Shown here: positions 17,231-25,303 of the stretch, in pieces
How the letters are laid out: each line of letters opens with the position of its first letter
How positions within the stretch are numbered: the first letter of the stretch is position 1
Notes under the pieces: generated by a model
What the model saw: only the letters and a program-made list of their open reading frames with translations
What the model was told of the DNA's origin: nothing
Database searches by the model: none
Position numbers and translations under genes: made by a program
Source: Desulfatitalea alkaliphila
GTDB lineage: Bacteria > Desulfobacterota > Desulfobacteria > Desulfobacterales > Desulfosarcinaceae
Reading direction: 5' to 3'
NCBI RefSeq assembly: GCF_022968795.1
Contig: NZ_JALJRB010000001.1
Span: 186,001-250,000, forward strand
DNA length: 64,000 nt

Positions 17231-17319
17231 CATGTGTTCCCTTGCGGGCTGGAATTGGCACCTTGTCGGTCAGGTTGCCGGGCGGTCATCAGGCCAGTTC
17301 CCTCGCGCCGCTCCACATG
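17231..17319 (-). promoter_or_regulatory. SAM-I (S-box) riboswitch aptamer controlling metYXW-rlmN
   Basis: On the minus strand the 89-base element is closed by P1, CATGTG (17319-17314) with CACATG (17236-17231). Inside, in order, are the S-box hallmarks GAGGGAACTGGCC, a K-turn-like TGATGA, CCCGGCAACC, and GGTGCCAATTCC. The P1 3' strand shares its last base with the antiterminator GAGGTC, so SAM binding should free the terminator and switch the methionine genes off. This is the standard SAM-OFF logic. Confidence 0.92.
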
Positions 17320-17336
17320 ATTATGTAGTGCCTGAA

Positions 17337-17365
17337 TGGATAAGACAATCGGCACCGATTGTCAA
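17337..17365 (-). promoter_or_regulatory. Promoter of the metYXW-rlmN operon
   Basis: On the minus strand TTGACA (17365-17360) is followed after 17 bases by TATCCA (17342-17337). Transcription would begin just ahead of the SAM-I aptamer, as expected for a riboswitch leader. The spacer contains an inverted repeat, ATCGGTGCCGAT (17348-17359), which may be incidental or an operator. Confidence 0.7.
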
Positions 17366-17412
17366 CTGTGCCCGAATAAGGCGTCATGGTTCCGCCCGCC
17401 ACAGCCTATTCT

Positions 17413-18849
17413 TCAGGTATTTTCGGCGCGGCCTTCGGCGAACGCCCGGGCTCGGGCCACCAGGGCCGGCGCCCATTGGGGGGTGCCCAGCGCGTGGATG
17501 TGGCTGTAGGTGGCCAGGACATTGCCTTGGCACAGCCCGTCGCGGCCTTCCACCAACCCGCTGCCGCGGGTCATGTCAAAGGCCATCCGATCCGGATCGG
17601 CCGCGCAGGACTGAACGGTGGAGTAGTGAAACTCGTGCCCTTTGAGGGTGTCCCCCACGGCGAAAAAAGGGTTGGGGCGCGCCACCCGCAGCATGGTGTA
17701 ACCATGTCCCTGGGGTCGCCTGGAAAAACCGAAGGAGACCGGCAGCACACCGGCCATGGGAAAAGTGCCGTCGTCCAGAATCAGCTCCCGCCCCAGATAC
17801 ATCAAGCCGCCGCACTCGGCATAGACGGGCAGGCCTTGCTCTGCCAACCGCTTGATTTGATCCCGATAGGTCACATTGCGGGACAGTCGCGCGGCATGGG
17901 TTTCGGGAAACCCACCGCCGATGTAAAGACCGTCCACCGGTGGCAAATTGTCTTCGAACAGCGGACTTGTCACCACCAGTTCGGCACCGGCCTCCACCAA
18001 TGCTTCCAGATTTTCCGGATAGTAAAATTGAAAGGCTGAATCCCGGACGATACCGATGCGCGGTCGCCGACCGGCGCTGTGTTCCGTGCCCGATGCCGAA
18101 ACACCCGATGCGCTGGACGCATCACAAGGCCCTGACGGCCGATCGGCCGACGCAACGTTCGAGCGGCAAAGCTTGGCGATGGCCGTCAGGTCCACATACT
18201 TCTCGGCCAACTCACCCATGGCACCGACGGCCTCCTGGGCCCATTGGTGCTCGTAGGTGGGTACCAGCCCCATGTGGCGTTCGGGAAAGATCTGTTTGCG
18301 CAACTTGGGCACCGCCCCCAGTACGGGGATGCCGGCATGCTGCTCGATGCTGTCGCGCAATATCTTTTCGTGGCGGGCACCGGCCACATGATTGAGCAGC
18401 ACCCCGGCGATTTTCAGTGCCGGATCGAATGCCGCGCAGCCGGCCACCACCGCCGCCATGGTGCGGGTGGTTTTGGTGGCGTCAAGGCACAGCAGCACCG
18501 GCAATTCGAGCAGCTTGGCCAGCTCTGCCGTGGAGGTCAACCCCTGGGTGTTGATGCAATCGTACAATCCGCGATTGCCTTCGATAACCGCCATCTGCAC
18601 ATCACGGGTGTGTCGTTGATAGGAGTTGCAAATGATCGGTGTGTCGATCAGGAAGGAGTCCAGGTTGTAGCAAGGGCGACCGGCGGCCATGGCCAGCCAT
18701 CCGGCGTCGATGTAATCGGGCCCCTTCTTGAACGGCGCAACCGTAACCCCCCGGTTGCGCAAGGCACCGATGAGACCGACGGAAAAGATGGTTTTGCCCG
18801 ACCCGCCGCGCAGGGCGGCGATCACCACTCCTGGGCAGCGGGGGGGCAT
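17413..18849 (-). CDS. Cobyrinate a,c-diamide synthase family, probable siroheme amidase (DsrN/CbiA-like)
   Basis: Glutamine-dependent amidase with an N-terminal P-loop domain, IAALRGGSGKT (about 10-20), and a C-terminal class I glutaminase domain whose nucleophile is in VYAECGGLMYLG. In the cobalamin pathway such enzymes amidate cobyrinic acid. Next to dsrAB the homologue DsrN is proposed to amidate the siroheme of sulfite reductase, giving the siroamide found in DsrAB. It follows dsrA-dsrB-dsrD on the same strand after a 198-base gap, which favours the DsrN reading. Whether it also serves cobamide synthesis is open; no other cobalamin genes are seen here. The start is uncertain: ATG 18849 is used, while an in-frame TTG at 18873 has no better ribosome site. 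Confidence 0.82.
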   Translation of the reverse strand: MPPRCPGVVIAALRGGSGKTIFSVGLIGALRNRGVTVAPFKKGPDYIDAGWLAMAAGRPCYNLDSFLIDTPIICNSYQRHTRDVQMAVIEGNRGLYDCINTQGLTSTAELAKLLELPVLLCLDATKTTRTMAAVVAGCAAFDPALKIAGVLLNHVAGARHEKILRDSIEQHAGIPVLGAVPKLRKQIFPERHMGLVPTYEHQWAQEAVGAMGELAEKYVDLTAIAKLCRSNVASADRPSGPCDASSASGVSASGTEHSAGRRPRIGIVRDSAFQFYYPENLEALVEAGAELVVTSPLFEDNLPPVDGLYIGGGFPETHAARLSRNVTYRDQIKRLAEQGLPVYAECGGLMYLGRELILDDGTFPMAGVLPVSFGFSRRPQGHGYTMLRVARPNPFFAVGDTLKGHEFHYSTVQSCAADPDRMAFDMTRGSGLVEGRDGLCQGNVLATYSHIHALGTPQWAPALVARARAFAEGRAENT

Positions 18850-19047
18850 CAGCTGTGATGGAAACGGATTCAAAAATCTAAGCAGTCAACAACCGGGCAA
18901 TTGAATGGGTGGATCGATTCTCATGGGAGATGGCGGTCAAGACGGCATTTCCCATGAAGACATTGCACTTCATGGGCTGCCCTGCGGAATGCTTGCGGGC
19001 CCCGAGGGCCCCGCCAGGGAATTTGTCCTCTTGATCACACTACGGAA

Positions 19048-19287
19048 TCAATCTTCGCCTTCGGAATGCGCTTGTTTACCGGTCCCCGGAAGGCCGTACA
19101 TCGAGGTGCTGCCGCTGGACCAATACTCCAGGACCCGCTCCTCCACCAGCTTGTTGACGATCTTCTTGGCGTCGCGCGGTTTGGCTTCCAGAATCTTTGC
19201 CAGATCGTTGAAATAAAATTTTGATTTTGTCTTGCCCTTCTTGGTCAACTCGTCGACGATCTTCTGTTTTGCCTCTTCGTATTCCAT
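19048..19287 (-). CDS. dsrD: DsrD, dissimilatory sulfite reductase activator
   Basis: DsrD is a small winged-helix-like protein found in sulfate reducers, where it stimulates DsrAB. The 79-residue sequence matches the family: MEYEEAKQKIVDELTKK, KSKFYFNDLAKIL, RDAKKIVNKLVEE and a C-terminal YWSSGSTSMYGLPG. It is the best marker that this Dsr operates in the reductive direction. A strong GGAGGAAAGGGG site precedes ATG 19287. It lies 107 bases downstream of dsrB on the same transcript. Confidence 0.96.
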   Translation of the reverse strand: MEYEEAKQKIVDELTKKGKTKSKFYFNDLAKILEAKPRDAKKIVNKLVEERVLEYWSSGSTSMYGLPGTGKQAHSEGED

Positions 19288-19394
19288 GACCGTAATCCCC
19301 TTTCCTCCGATGCGGTTCCAAGGGTCGCAGGGGGCGTAACGTGCGCCCCCTGCGCAGCGCGAGTCGCTGTTGTGACCACAAGAACCCTTTTGAA

Positions 19395-20540
19395 TTAGAA
19401 CTTGAACTGGGTGGTCTGGCGCCAGGTGTAGTACGCCGGATCACGGAAATCATCGATCAGGTGATGCGAGAAATCCAGCTTGCACTTGTCGAAGAAGCGC
19501 TCCCAACCGATCCGCTCGGCCCACTCGCCGAAGCGCTCGTACTTACGGGCGTCCGCGGCGTACACCTCGATCATGTTCTTGATGGTCTTGGCCGTGGTCG
19601 GCCACCGGGGCGCCTCGTTGGGGATAAAGGCCACCACGACCTTGGAGAACTTGGGAGCGGTGATGCGGTTGGACACCTTGCCGCCGGCCATGATGACGAT
19701 GCCGTCACCTTCGGTGTCGGCCAAGGGCATGGAGGGACACATGGTGTAGCAGTTGCCGCAGTACATGCAGCGGTCGTTGTTCACTGCCACGGAGTTGAGT
19801 TTCTGACCGCCGATCTCCACCTTGGCCGGCTTGATGGCGGCGGTGGGGCAGGAGGCGATGGCCAGGGGAATCTCACACATCTTGTCCAGGTACTCGTGAT
19901 CCAGCATGGGCGGTTTGCGATGGTAGCCCAGGATGGCGATGTCCGAGCAGTGCACGGCGCCGCACATGTTGAGGCAGCAGGCCAGGGAGACGCGCACGTG
20001 GGCCGGCATGCGATGGTTCTGAAAATCGGCGAACACTTCGTCCATGACCGCCTTGACCGGGCCGGAGGCGTCGGTGGCGGGCGTGTGGCAGTGAATCCAG
20101 CCCTGGGTGTGCACGATGTTGGAGACGCCGGCGCCGGTGCCGCCGACGGGGAACTTGAAGGAGCCGCCGGCGAACTTGCGGCCAGCCAGGTCGTCCAGCA
20201 GGGGCTGCACCTTGGACTTGTCGTCCACCATGAATTCCACGTTGTTACGGGTGGTCCAGCGCACGTGGCCGCCGCAGTGTTTGTCGGCGATTTCGCAGAT
20301 CTCGCGGATCAGGCCGGTGCTCATCAGGCGGGCGCCGCCGCAGCGCACGGTGTACACTTCGTCGCCGGATTCGGCCACATGGACCAGCACGCCCGGTTGC
20401 AGATATTCATGATAGAGCCACTTGCCCTTGTTCTTGGCGATGACGGGCGGATAAAATTCGTCGTATTTGCGCGGACCGATATCGGTGATCCGGTTCTCCA
20501 TCGGTTTTTCCGGATTGTATCCTGAAGAAACAAATGCCAT
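19395..20540 (-). CDS. dsrB: Dissimilatory sulfite reductase beta subunit DsrB
   Basis: DsrB carries the catalytic siroheme-[4Fe-4S] site of the alpha2beta2 enzyme that reduces sulfite on the DsrC carrier. The 381-residue protein contains the siroheme cluster motif region [14 protein letters not shown] (about 151-164) and a ferredoxin domain, [15 protein letters not shown] (about 239-253). The C-terminus, with YYTWRQT, is typical. AGGAGGGGG lies 5 bases before ATG 20540, and the gap to dsrA is 12 bases. The size and motifs are fully normal. Confidence 0.97.
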   Translation of the reverse strand: MAFVSSGYNPEKPMENRITDIGPRKYDEFYPPVIAKNKGKWLYHEYLQPGVLVHVAESGDEVYTVRCGGARLMSTGLIREICEIADKHCGGHVRWTTRNNVEFMVDDKSKVQPLLDDLAGRKFAGGSFKFPVGGTGAGVSNIVHTQGWIHCHTPATDASGPVKAVMDEVFADFQNHRMPAHVRVSLACCLNMCGAVHCSDIAILGYHRKPPMLDHEYLDKMCEIPLAIASCPTAAIKPAKVEIGGQKLNSVAVNNDRCMYCGNCYTMCPSMPLADTEGDGIVIMAGGKVSNRITAPKFSKVVVAFIPNEAPRWPTTAKTIKNMIEVYAADARKYERFGEWAERIGWERFFDKCKLDFSHHLIDDFRDPAYYTWRQTTQFKF

Positions 20541-20552
20541 GGTGTCCCCCTC

Positions 20553-21869
20553 CTATCTCTGATGGTATTTTCTGAACTCGTTGATGTCGCGATCAAAACC
20601 GCCCTCGACCTCTTCTTCTTTCCAGAAGATGTAGGGGTTGTGACGCGGCTCTTGCACCATGCGCGGATCAGGATCGACGCCCAGCACTTCGATGACCCTC
20701 TGCAGGCCCTGGCGTTTCATCAGCTCGCCCAAGCGCTCACGGTTCTTGCCCTCTTCCATCCACCAATCCCAGATGGGCTCGATGACCTCTTCCTTGATCT
20801 TGGTGTAGGGGGCTTCGGCTTCGATGAAGGGGACGATCAGGGTGCCCATCTGGGCGCCGTCGAGGATCGGGGCCTTGGCGCCGGCGAGAATGGACAGACC
20901 ACGCTCGTCACCGATGCGCAGGGCGCGCGGCATGACGTTGATGCAGTGCATGCAACGGGTGCACTCGCGATTGTCGATCTTCAGGGTCTTGCCGTCCATC
21001 CACATACACTCGGTGGGGCAGCGGTCGATGACCTCTTTTTGAATGTCGAACTTGCCCCAGTCACGACCCGAGTGGGCGCCGGCGTTGGGCGGCAGCTCGC
21101 CGCCGATGTAAGCCTGTACCGCTTCCTGGTCGATCTTGATGTCGTCTTTCCAGGTGCCGATGAAGGAGAGGTCGGAGCGCGCGATAGAGGCCACGCAGCA
21201 GTTGGGGCAGCCGTCGAACTTGAACTTGAACTTGTAGGGAAAGGCCGGACGGTGCAGCTCGTCCTGGTACTCCTGGGTAAGGTCGTAACACAGGTCCTGG
21301 GTGTCGTAGCAGGCGTATTCACAGCGCGCCTGGCCGATACAGTCGGCCGGGGTGCGCAGGTTGGAGCCGGAGCCGCCCAGATCCTGATTCATGTTGTGGG
21401 TCAGCTCGAAGAAGACCTCTTCCAGCTGCGGCGTGGTGGTGCCCAGGAAGATGATGTCCCCGGTGGAGCCGTGCATGTTGGTGATGCCGCTGCCGCGCAT
21501 GTCCCAGATGTCGCAGATCTGGCGCAGATAGTCGGTGGTGTAGAACTTGCCGCCCGGTTGGGCGACGCGCATGGTGTGGAAATGGGCCACGCCCGGGAAC
21601 TGCTGGGGCTGGTCGCAGTAGCGACCGATGACGCCGCCGCCGTAACCGAAGACGCCCACGATGCCGCCGTGCTTCCAGTGGGTCCGGCCATGTTTGTAGG
21701 AGAGCTCGAGCACCCCCAGCAGATCGTCGACCACATCCACGGGAATCTGAAAATTGATACCCTCTTCGTTTTTGGCCCTCTTCTCGGCCTGCGCCTTCAA
21801 GTCGGACACAAAGCTTGGCCACGGTCCGGATTCAAGCTGGTCCAACATCGGGGTTTCATGTTTTGCCAT
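20553..21869 (-). CDS. dsrA: Dissimilatory sulfite reductase alpha subunit DsrA
   Basis: DsrA pairs with DsrB in the cytoplasmic sulfite reductase, the terminal enzyme of sulfate respiration. Key segments are the siroheme/[4Fe-4S] cysteine regions, RCEYACYDTQDLCYD (about 185-199) and DGCPNCCVASIARSD (about 222-236). A ferredoxin domain with RECTRCMHCINVMPRAL follows (about 307-323). The length of 438 residues is standard. GGAGG stands 7 bases ahead of ATG 21869. Transcription probably starts at the TTGACA/TATAAG promoter near 22050, leaving a leader of roughly 170 bases. Confidence 0.97.
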   Translation of the reverse strand: MAKHETPMLDQLESGPWPSFVSDLKAQAEKRAKNEEGINFQIPVDVVDDLLGVLELSYKHGRTHWKHGGIVGVFGYGGGVIGRYCDQPQQFPGVAHFHTMRVAQPGGKFYTTDYLRQICDIWDMRGSGITNMHGSTGDIIFLGTTTPQLEEVFFELTHNMNQDLGGSGSNLRTPADCIGQARCEYACYDTQDLCYDLTQEYQDELHRPAFPYKFKFKFDGCPNCCVASIARSDLSFIGTWKDDIKIDQEAVQAYIGGELPPNAGAHSGRDWGKFDIQKEVIDRCPTECMWMDGKTLKIDNRECTRCMHCINVMPRALRIGDERGLSILAGAKAPILDGAQMGTLIVPFIEAEAPYTKIKEEVIEPIWDWWMEEGKNRERLGELMKRQGLQRVIEVLGVDPDPRMVQEPRHNPYIFWKEEEVEGGFDRDINEFRKYHQR

Positions 21870-21939
21870 CTTTTTACCTCCATTGGGTTATTGAAACAGG
21901 TATGGGAACTCATCCACGCTAAAGGCTAAACAGGGAAAG

Positions 21940-21948
21940 TCACCTCCT
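21940..21948 (-). promoter_or_regulatory. Unused perfect Shine-Dalgarno sequence in the dsrA leader
   Basis: On the minus strand the leader contains AGGAGGTGA, a full anti-16S match, about 70 bases before the dsrA start. No start codon lies at a usable distance followed by a meaningful frame: the nearest GTG overlaps it and stops after five codons. dsrA has its own site next to its ATG. This one may be a ribosome standby site, a stabilising element, or chance. Confidence 0.45.
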
Positions 21949-22047
21949 CTCGATCCGTTTATTTATGAAACTGGTTCCTTTTCCGTATATCGATGTCCAC
22001 GTTTGGGTGTCGGCAATCCTGACCGCAGCATTCTATCAAAGGATGGA

Positions 22048-22076
22048 CTTATAGAAAGATTCGCTTGGTTTGTCAA
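22048..22076 (-). promoter_or_regulatory. Sigma-70 type promoter of dsrABD
   Basis: On the minus strand TTGACA (22076-22071) and TATAAG (22053-22048) are separated by exactly 17 bases. It sits immediately after the terminator of the upstream gene and is the strongest promoter-like string ahead of dsrA. Confidence 0.78.
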
Positions 22077-22127
22077 TAAAAAAGCCCTGCCGCCGCGGGA
22101 CAATGAAGGCTGTTCAGGCGGCAAAGC
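22077..22127 (-). terminator. Intrinsic terminator between the kinase-fold-like gene and dsrA
   Basis: On the minus strand GCTTTGCCGCC (22127-22117) pairs with GGCGGCAGGGC (22094-22084), 11 pairs with two G-U, around a 22-base loop. It is followed by a U-run (22083-22077). It would insulate dsrABD from the genes upstream and directly abuts the dsr promoter. Confidence 0.7.
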
Positions 22128-22162
22128 GGGCGCTTCCGGCCGACGGCGCGGAAGGTAAGGCA

Positions 22163-23386
22163 TCACTCGACACGGTCGGTCACCGGCCGCTGTTGCGACA
22201 GCGCACCAAAAGCGGACGCGGACCGAACCGCCGCCGCCAGGCAGGCGATGTGATCGACAAGGTGGTGTTTGATGATCAGCGCCTCCGGCAGCGCGGCCGG
22301 ATAACTGTCCAGGATTTGATACCCGATCCGCTCCCAATCGTGGGGTTCGTGGGCGGCCAGATAGCGCAATGTGCCCTCCTCGAACACCCCCGGCAGGCGA
22401 TGCACTTGCGCCATGGCCGCAATGCCCTGCACGAACCCTTCCCACATGGGCGCCACCCACCGATCCTCTGCCCATACCAGTTCTCCCACGCCTTCCAGAC
22501 GGTCGATGCGCATCCAAAGGGTGGTGCGCAATAGAAAAAGGGCCAGGGCATCCAGGATGGTTTGCACCGAGGGCGAAGCGTCCGCGGGTAGCTGCAGCAT
22601 CGGGGCGTAGCGGCGGACGGTGATCAGTCGGACATCAATGGCGCCATCGGGATCGGCCTTGACGATGAAATCGCCGGCGGCATGGTGCCACTCCATGATG
22701 GCCGCCAGGGTGCGGGGGTCAAAGTAGTAGGTCAGGATAAAAACCATGCGGCGGAACAAGTCCGTTGTTTGGCGGTCCGAAAGGCACCAAGGGCCGCGCT
22801 CCGCGTCCCAAACCAGCCGGCGTTCCGCTTCACTGCCGTCGCGGGCGGTGCGGTGGTACTCATGGTAATCGTCGAGCCATTGGACGGCGAACATGGGCAA
22901 CGACGGCAATCGCCGGGTCGCCCCCTCGCCGGCGCCGAAAACGCACGGCACATAGCGCTCGGGAAAGGCGCTGCACAGATGCGTCAGGTGACGCACCTCG
23001 TCGGACAATCGCTCCCGGCCGGCATTGCCGACGGCCACATTGACCGCCAAAGGCAAAGGCGGACCGCCGGTTATGGCCAGGGTGACCCTGGACGGATGGT
23101 AGAGCGCGCCGTGCTTGACCAGATGGATATCGATGGATTGCGGCTGCCGGCAAGCAGCGCCTGCACGGCACCGGCCGATGGCGTATTTGGGCAAAGCCAG
23201 ATCATCGGCCGCCAGAAAGGCCTGCACGGCGGTGAAATAGTGACCATAGGTGACGCAGGTGTCATCTTTGTCAATCCCACCGGGTGTCGCCGCCCGGTGG
23301 TAAGGAATGGGCGTATCCCATTGGGTGTCCCCCGGGCGGAGCGGGACCGGTGGATGCCCCACGAAATAGTGGAAGGTCTCGGGCAT
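22163..23386 (-). CDS. Protein of unknown function upstream of dsrAB, possibly a degenerate kinase fold
   Basis: I do not recognise this 407-residue protein. No signal peptide or membrane helix is visible. Its layout recalls aminoglycoside-phosphotransferase-like or protein-kinase folds. There is a beta-rich N-lobe with LAVNVAVGN near 113, an acidic helix with LSDEVRHL, a hinge-like FAVQWLDDYHEYH (about 166-178), a possible catalytic loop WHHAAGDFIVKAD (about 233-245), and a strand DVRLITVRRYAP (about 251-262). The usual N-lobe lysine and HxD triplet are not clearly conserved, so catalysis is doubtful. It begins 14 bases after a TPR gene, so the two form an operon. A terminator separates it from dsrA. 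Confidence 0.65.
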   Translation of the reverse strand: MPETFHYFVGHPPVPLRPGDTQWDTPIPYHRAATPGGIDKDDTCVTYGHYFTAVQAFLAADDLALPKYAIGRCRAGAACRQPQSIDIHLVKHGALYHPSRVTLAITGGPPLPLAVNVAVGNAGRERLSDEVRHLTHLCSAFPERYVPCVFGAGEGATRRLPSLPMFAVQWLDDYHEYHRTARDGSEAERRLVWDAERGPWCLSDRQTTDLFRRMVFILTYYFDPRTLAAIMEWHHAAGDFIVKADPDGAIDVRLITVRRYAPMLQLPADASPSVQTILDALALFLLRTTLWMRIDRLEGVGELVWAEDRWVAPMWEGFVQGIAAMAQVHRLPGVFEEGTLRYLAAHEPHDWERIGYQILDSYPAALPEALIIKHHLVDHIACLAAAVRSASAFGALSQQRPVTDRVE

Positions 23387-23400
23387 GACCGCCTACCGGA

Positions 23401-24015
23401 TCACAGATCCAGCTCCTTCAAAATTTCGGGCGCCACCTCGTAACCCAACTCCCGGGCTTTACGAATGTGCTCGCGGGCCTTTTCGCGTTCGCCCTTTTCA
23501 AGGTAGGCGATGCCCAGATTGTTGTGCGCCACGGGAAAATCGGGAACCGCTTCGATGGCCTTCAAACAGGCCTCGATGGCATCGTCCACCTGGCCCTTGA
23601 GCATGTAGGCGGTGGCCAGGGTGGTGTATCCCTGGACGAAACGGAAGTTGAACGCCGTTGCCCGTTTCAAGGCCTTGATGGCCAGGTCCAGCTCCCCTTT
23701 CTGCATGTGCACGAAGCCGATATTGCCGTAACCTTCCGAAAAACCGGGGCGCGCCTTGACCGCCCGCTGGTTCCAATCCAGGCAACCGTCCAGATCACCG
23801 CGCTTCAAGCACAAACCGCCCAGTTGGACATAGGCTTCGGCCAAGCTGGGGCTGCAATCGATGGCCTGCAAGAAAGCATGCTCCGCTTCGGCGTCCTGCT
23901 GCTTGCCCAGTAAGGCGACCCCCAGGTTGTAATGGGTGGTGCCGCATTCGGGGTTGCTTGCCAGCGCCTGGCGCTGTCGGGCGATGTATTCTTCGATGTT
24001 GCGAGCTTTGGTCAT
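23401..24015 (-). CDS. Tetratricopeptide repeat protein
   Basis: The 204-residue soluble protein is almost entirely TPR helices. About five repeats can be followed, with signature positions such as YNLGVALLGKQQDAEAE (about 28-44), YVQLGGLCLKRGDLDG, YGNIGFVHMQKGELDLA, YTTLATAYMLKGQVDDA and NNLGIAYLEKGEREKA. TPR proteins are protein-binding scaffolds. No signal peptide is present, so it is cytoplasmic. It is the first gene of a two-gene unit with the kinase-fold-like protein and is divergent from dapA. Its partner is unknown; closeness to dsrAB is the only clue. Confidence 0.88.
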   Translation of the reverse strand: MTKARNIEEYIARQRQALASNPECGTTHYNLGVALLGKQQDAEAEHAFLQAIDCSPSLAEAYVQLGGLCLKRGDLDGCLDWNQRAVKARPGFSEGYGNIGFVHMQKGELDLAIKALKRATAFNFRFVQGYTTLATAYMLKGQVDDAIEACLKAIEAVPDFPVAHNNLGIAYLEKGEREKAREHIRKARELGYEVAPEILKELDL

Positions 24016-24058
24016 GATCGCTATTGCGCTCCCTCTACCTGATATTTAAAAATGGATA

Positions 24059-24110
24059 TGGTTATGCGCCGGACTCTCACTTGTCAAGCCAATTCAATAA
24101 GCGCTTGACA
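24059..24110. promoter_or_regulatory. Divergent promoter region between the TPR gene and dapA
   Basis: On the minus strand TTGACA (24087-24082) is followed after 17 bases by TAACCA (24064-24059), serving the TPR gene. On the plus strand another TTGACA (24105-24110) points to dapA, but its -10 hexamer is poor (ACTTAT at 18 bases). The two perfect -35 boxes lie back to back. Confidence 0.5.
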
Positions 24111-24179
24111 CAAATCGGCGGCTTCTCTACTTATGGGACCTGAATCTCGTTCACACAACCATCAAACAAGGGGGGCACA

Positions 24180-25220
24180 ATGAAACCCGGATGTTATACC
24201 GCACTGGCGACACCCTTCACACCGGACGGTCTGCGCATCGACCAGAAGGGCCTTGAACAGTTGATCGATTTTCAAATCGCCAACGGCATCACCGGCATCC
24301 TGGCCGTGGGCACCACCGGCGAGAGCCCGACCCTGGGCTGGAGCGAGCACAACGCGGTGGTGGACACGGTGGCCCGCCTCTGCCGGGACCACTGCCTGTC
24401 CATTGCAGGTGCCGGCAGCAACAATACCCAGGAGGCCCTCAATGCCACCGCGCATGCGGTCAAACGCCAAGTGGATGCGGTGCTGCTGGTGGACCCCTAT
24501 TACAATGGCCCGAGTTCCCTTGAGATCCGACGGGAATACGTGGCGCCCATAGCGGCCCGCTTCCCCGGCATGGAAATCATCCCCTACGTCATTCCCGGCC
24601 GCACCGGCGCCCAACTGCTGCCCGAAGACCTGGCCCTGCTGAATCAGGCCCATCCCAATGTCAGCGGCGTCAAGGAGGCCACTGCCGACCCGAATAACAT
24701 GCGCCGCACCCGAGCCTGCTGCGGTCCCGATTTTTTGATCCTCTCGGGCGACGATGCCATGACCTTCGAGATGATGACCGATCCGGCCATCGCCGGCGGC
24801 GGTGTGATATCGGTGCTCAGTAACATCGCCCCCGCGGCGGTCACGCAACTGGTGCAAAAGCTCGCGGCCGGAGATCGCGAAAGCGCTTCGACCCTGCTCG
24901 AGGCGTTGACGCCGTTGTTCGGCTTGGTGACGGTCAAAACCACCGAAACCACGCCCCACGGCGATGTGGTGTGTCGGGCGCGCAACCCGCTGGCCCTGAA
25001 GACCCTGATGCGCCTTCTGGGGATGCCCGCCGGACCCTGCCGGCCCCCGTTGGGCAAAATGACCCGCAAGGGTCTGGATGTGGTCCTGGCGGCCGCCCGT
25101 CAAGTGTGGACGGAAAATCCGGACATTCTCAAACCCATCGAGCGCTTCTTCGGCGTTCGGATTGAGGAACGGCTGGATGATCCCCGGTACCGGGAAGAGC
25201 TGTTCTACAGCGATTACTAA
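24180..25220 (+). CDS. dapA: 4-hydroxy-tetrahydrodipicolinate synthase family protein (DapA-like)
   Basis: Class I TIM-barrel aldolase of the DapA/NAL family; the likely reaction is condensation of pyruvate with aspartate semialdehyde in lysine and diaminopimelate synthesis. Visible are AVGTTGESPTL (about 42-52), the catalytic tyrosine in IPYVIPGRTG (about 138-147), and the Schiff-base lysine in SGVKEATAD (about 161-169). At 346 residues it is about 50 longer than the usual enzyme; the extra length is a C-terminal tail after the barrel. Other family members act on different 2-oxo acids, so the substrate is a family-based guess. GGGG precedes ATG 24180. Confidence 0.82.
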   Translation: MKPGCYTALATPFTPDGLRIDQKGLEQLIDFQIANGITGILAVGTTGESPTLGWSEHNAVVDTVARLCRDHCLSIAGAGSNNTQEALNATAHAVKRQVDAVLLVDPYYNGPSSLEIRREYVAPIAARFPGMEIIPYVIPGRTGAQLLPEDLALLNQAHPNVSGVKEATADPNNMRRTRACCGPDFLILSGDDAMTFEMMTDPAIAGGGVISVLSNIAPAAVTQLVQKLAAGDRESASTLLEALTPLFGLVTVKTTETTPHGDVVCRARNPLALKTLMRLLGMPAGPCRPPLGKMTRKGLDVVLAAARQVWTENPDILKPIERFFGVRIEERLDDPRYREELFYSDY

Positions 25221-25242
25221 ACGATCGAACACCATATAATAA

Positions 25243-25274
25243 GGCCGATGGCGCAACTACTGCCGCCATCGGCC
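25243..25274. terminator. Hairpin terminator between convergent dapA and ykgJ-like genes
   Basis: A perfect 11-bp stem, GGCCGATGGCG (25243-25253) with CGCCATCGGCC (25264-25274), has a 10-base loop. On the minus strand it is followed by TTATTATAT, a weak U-tract; on the plus strand there is no U-run. It lies exactly between two convergent genes. Confidence 0.65.
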
Positions 25275-25303
25275 GGACGCCTTCCTTTCAGGCGGTTTTC
25301 AGC

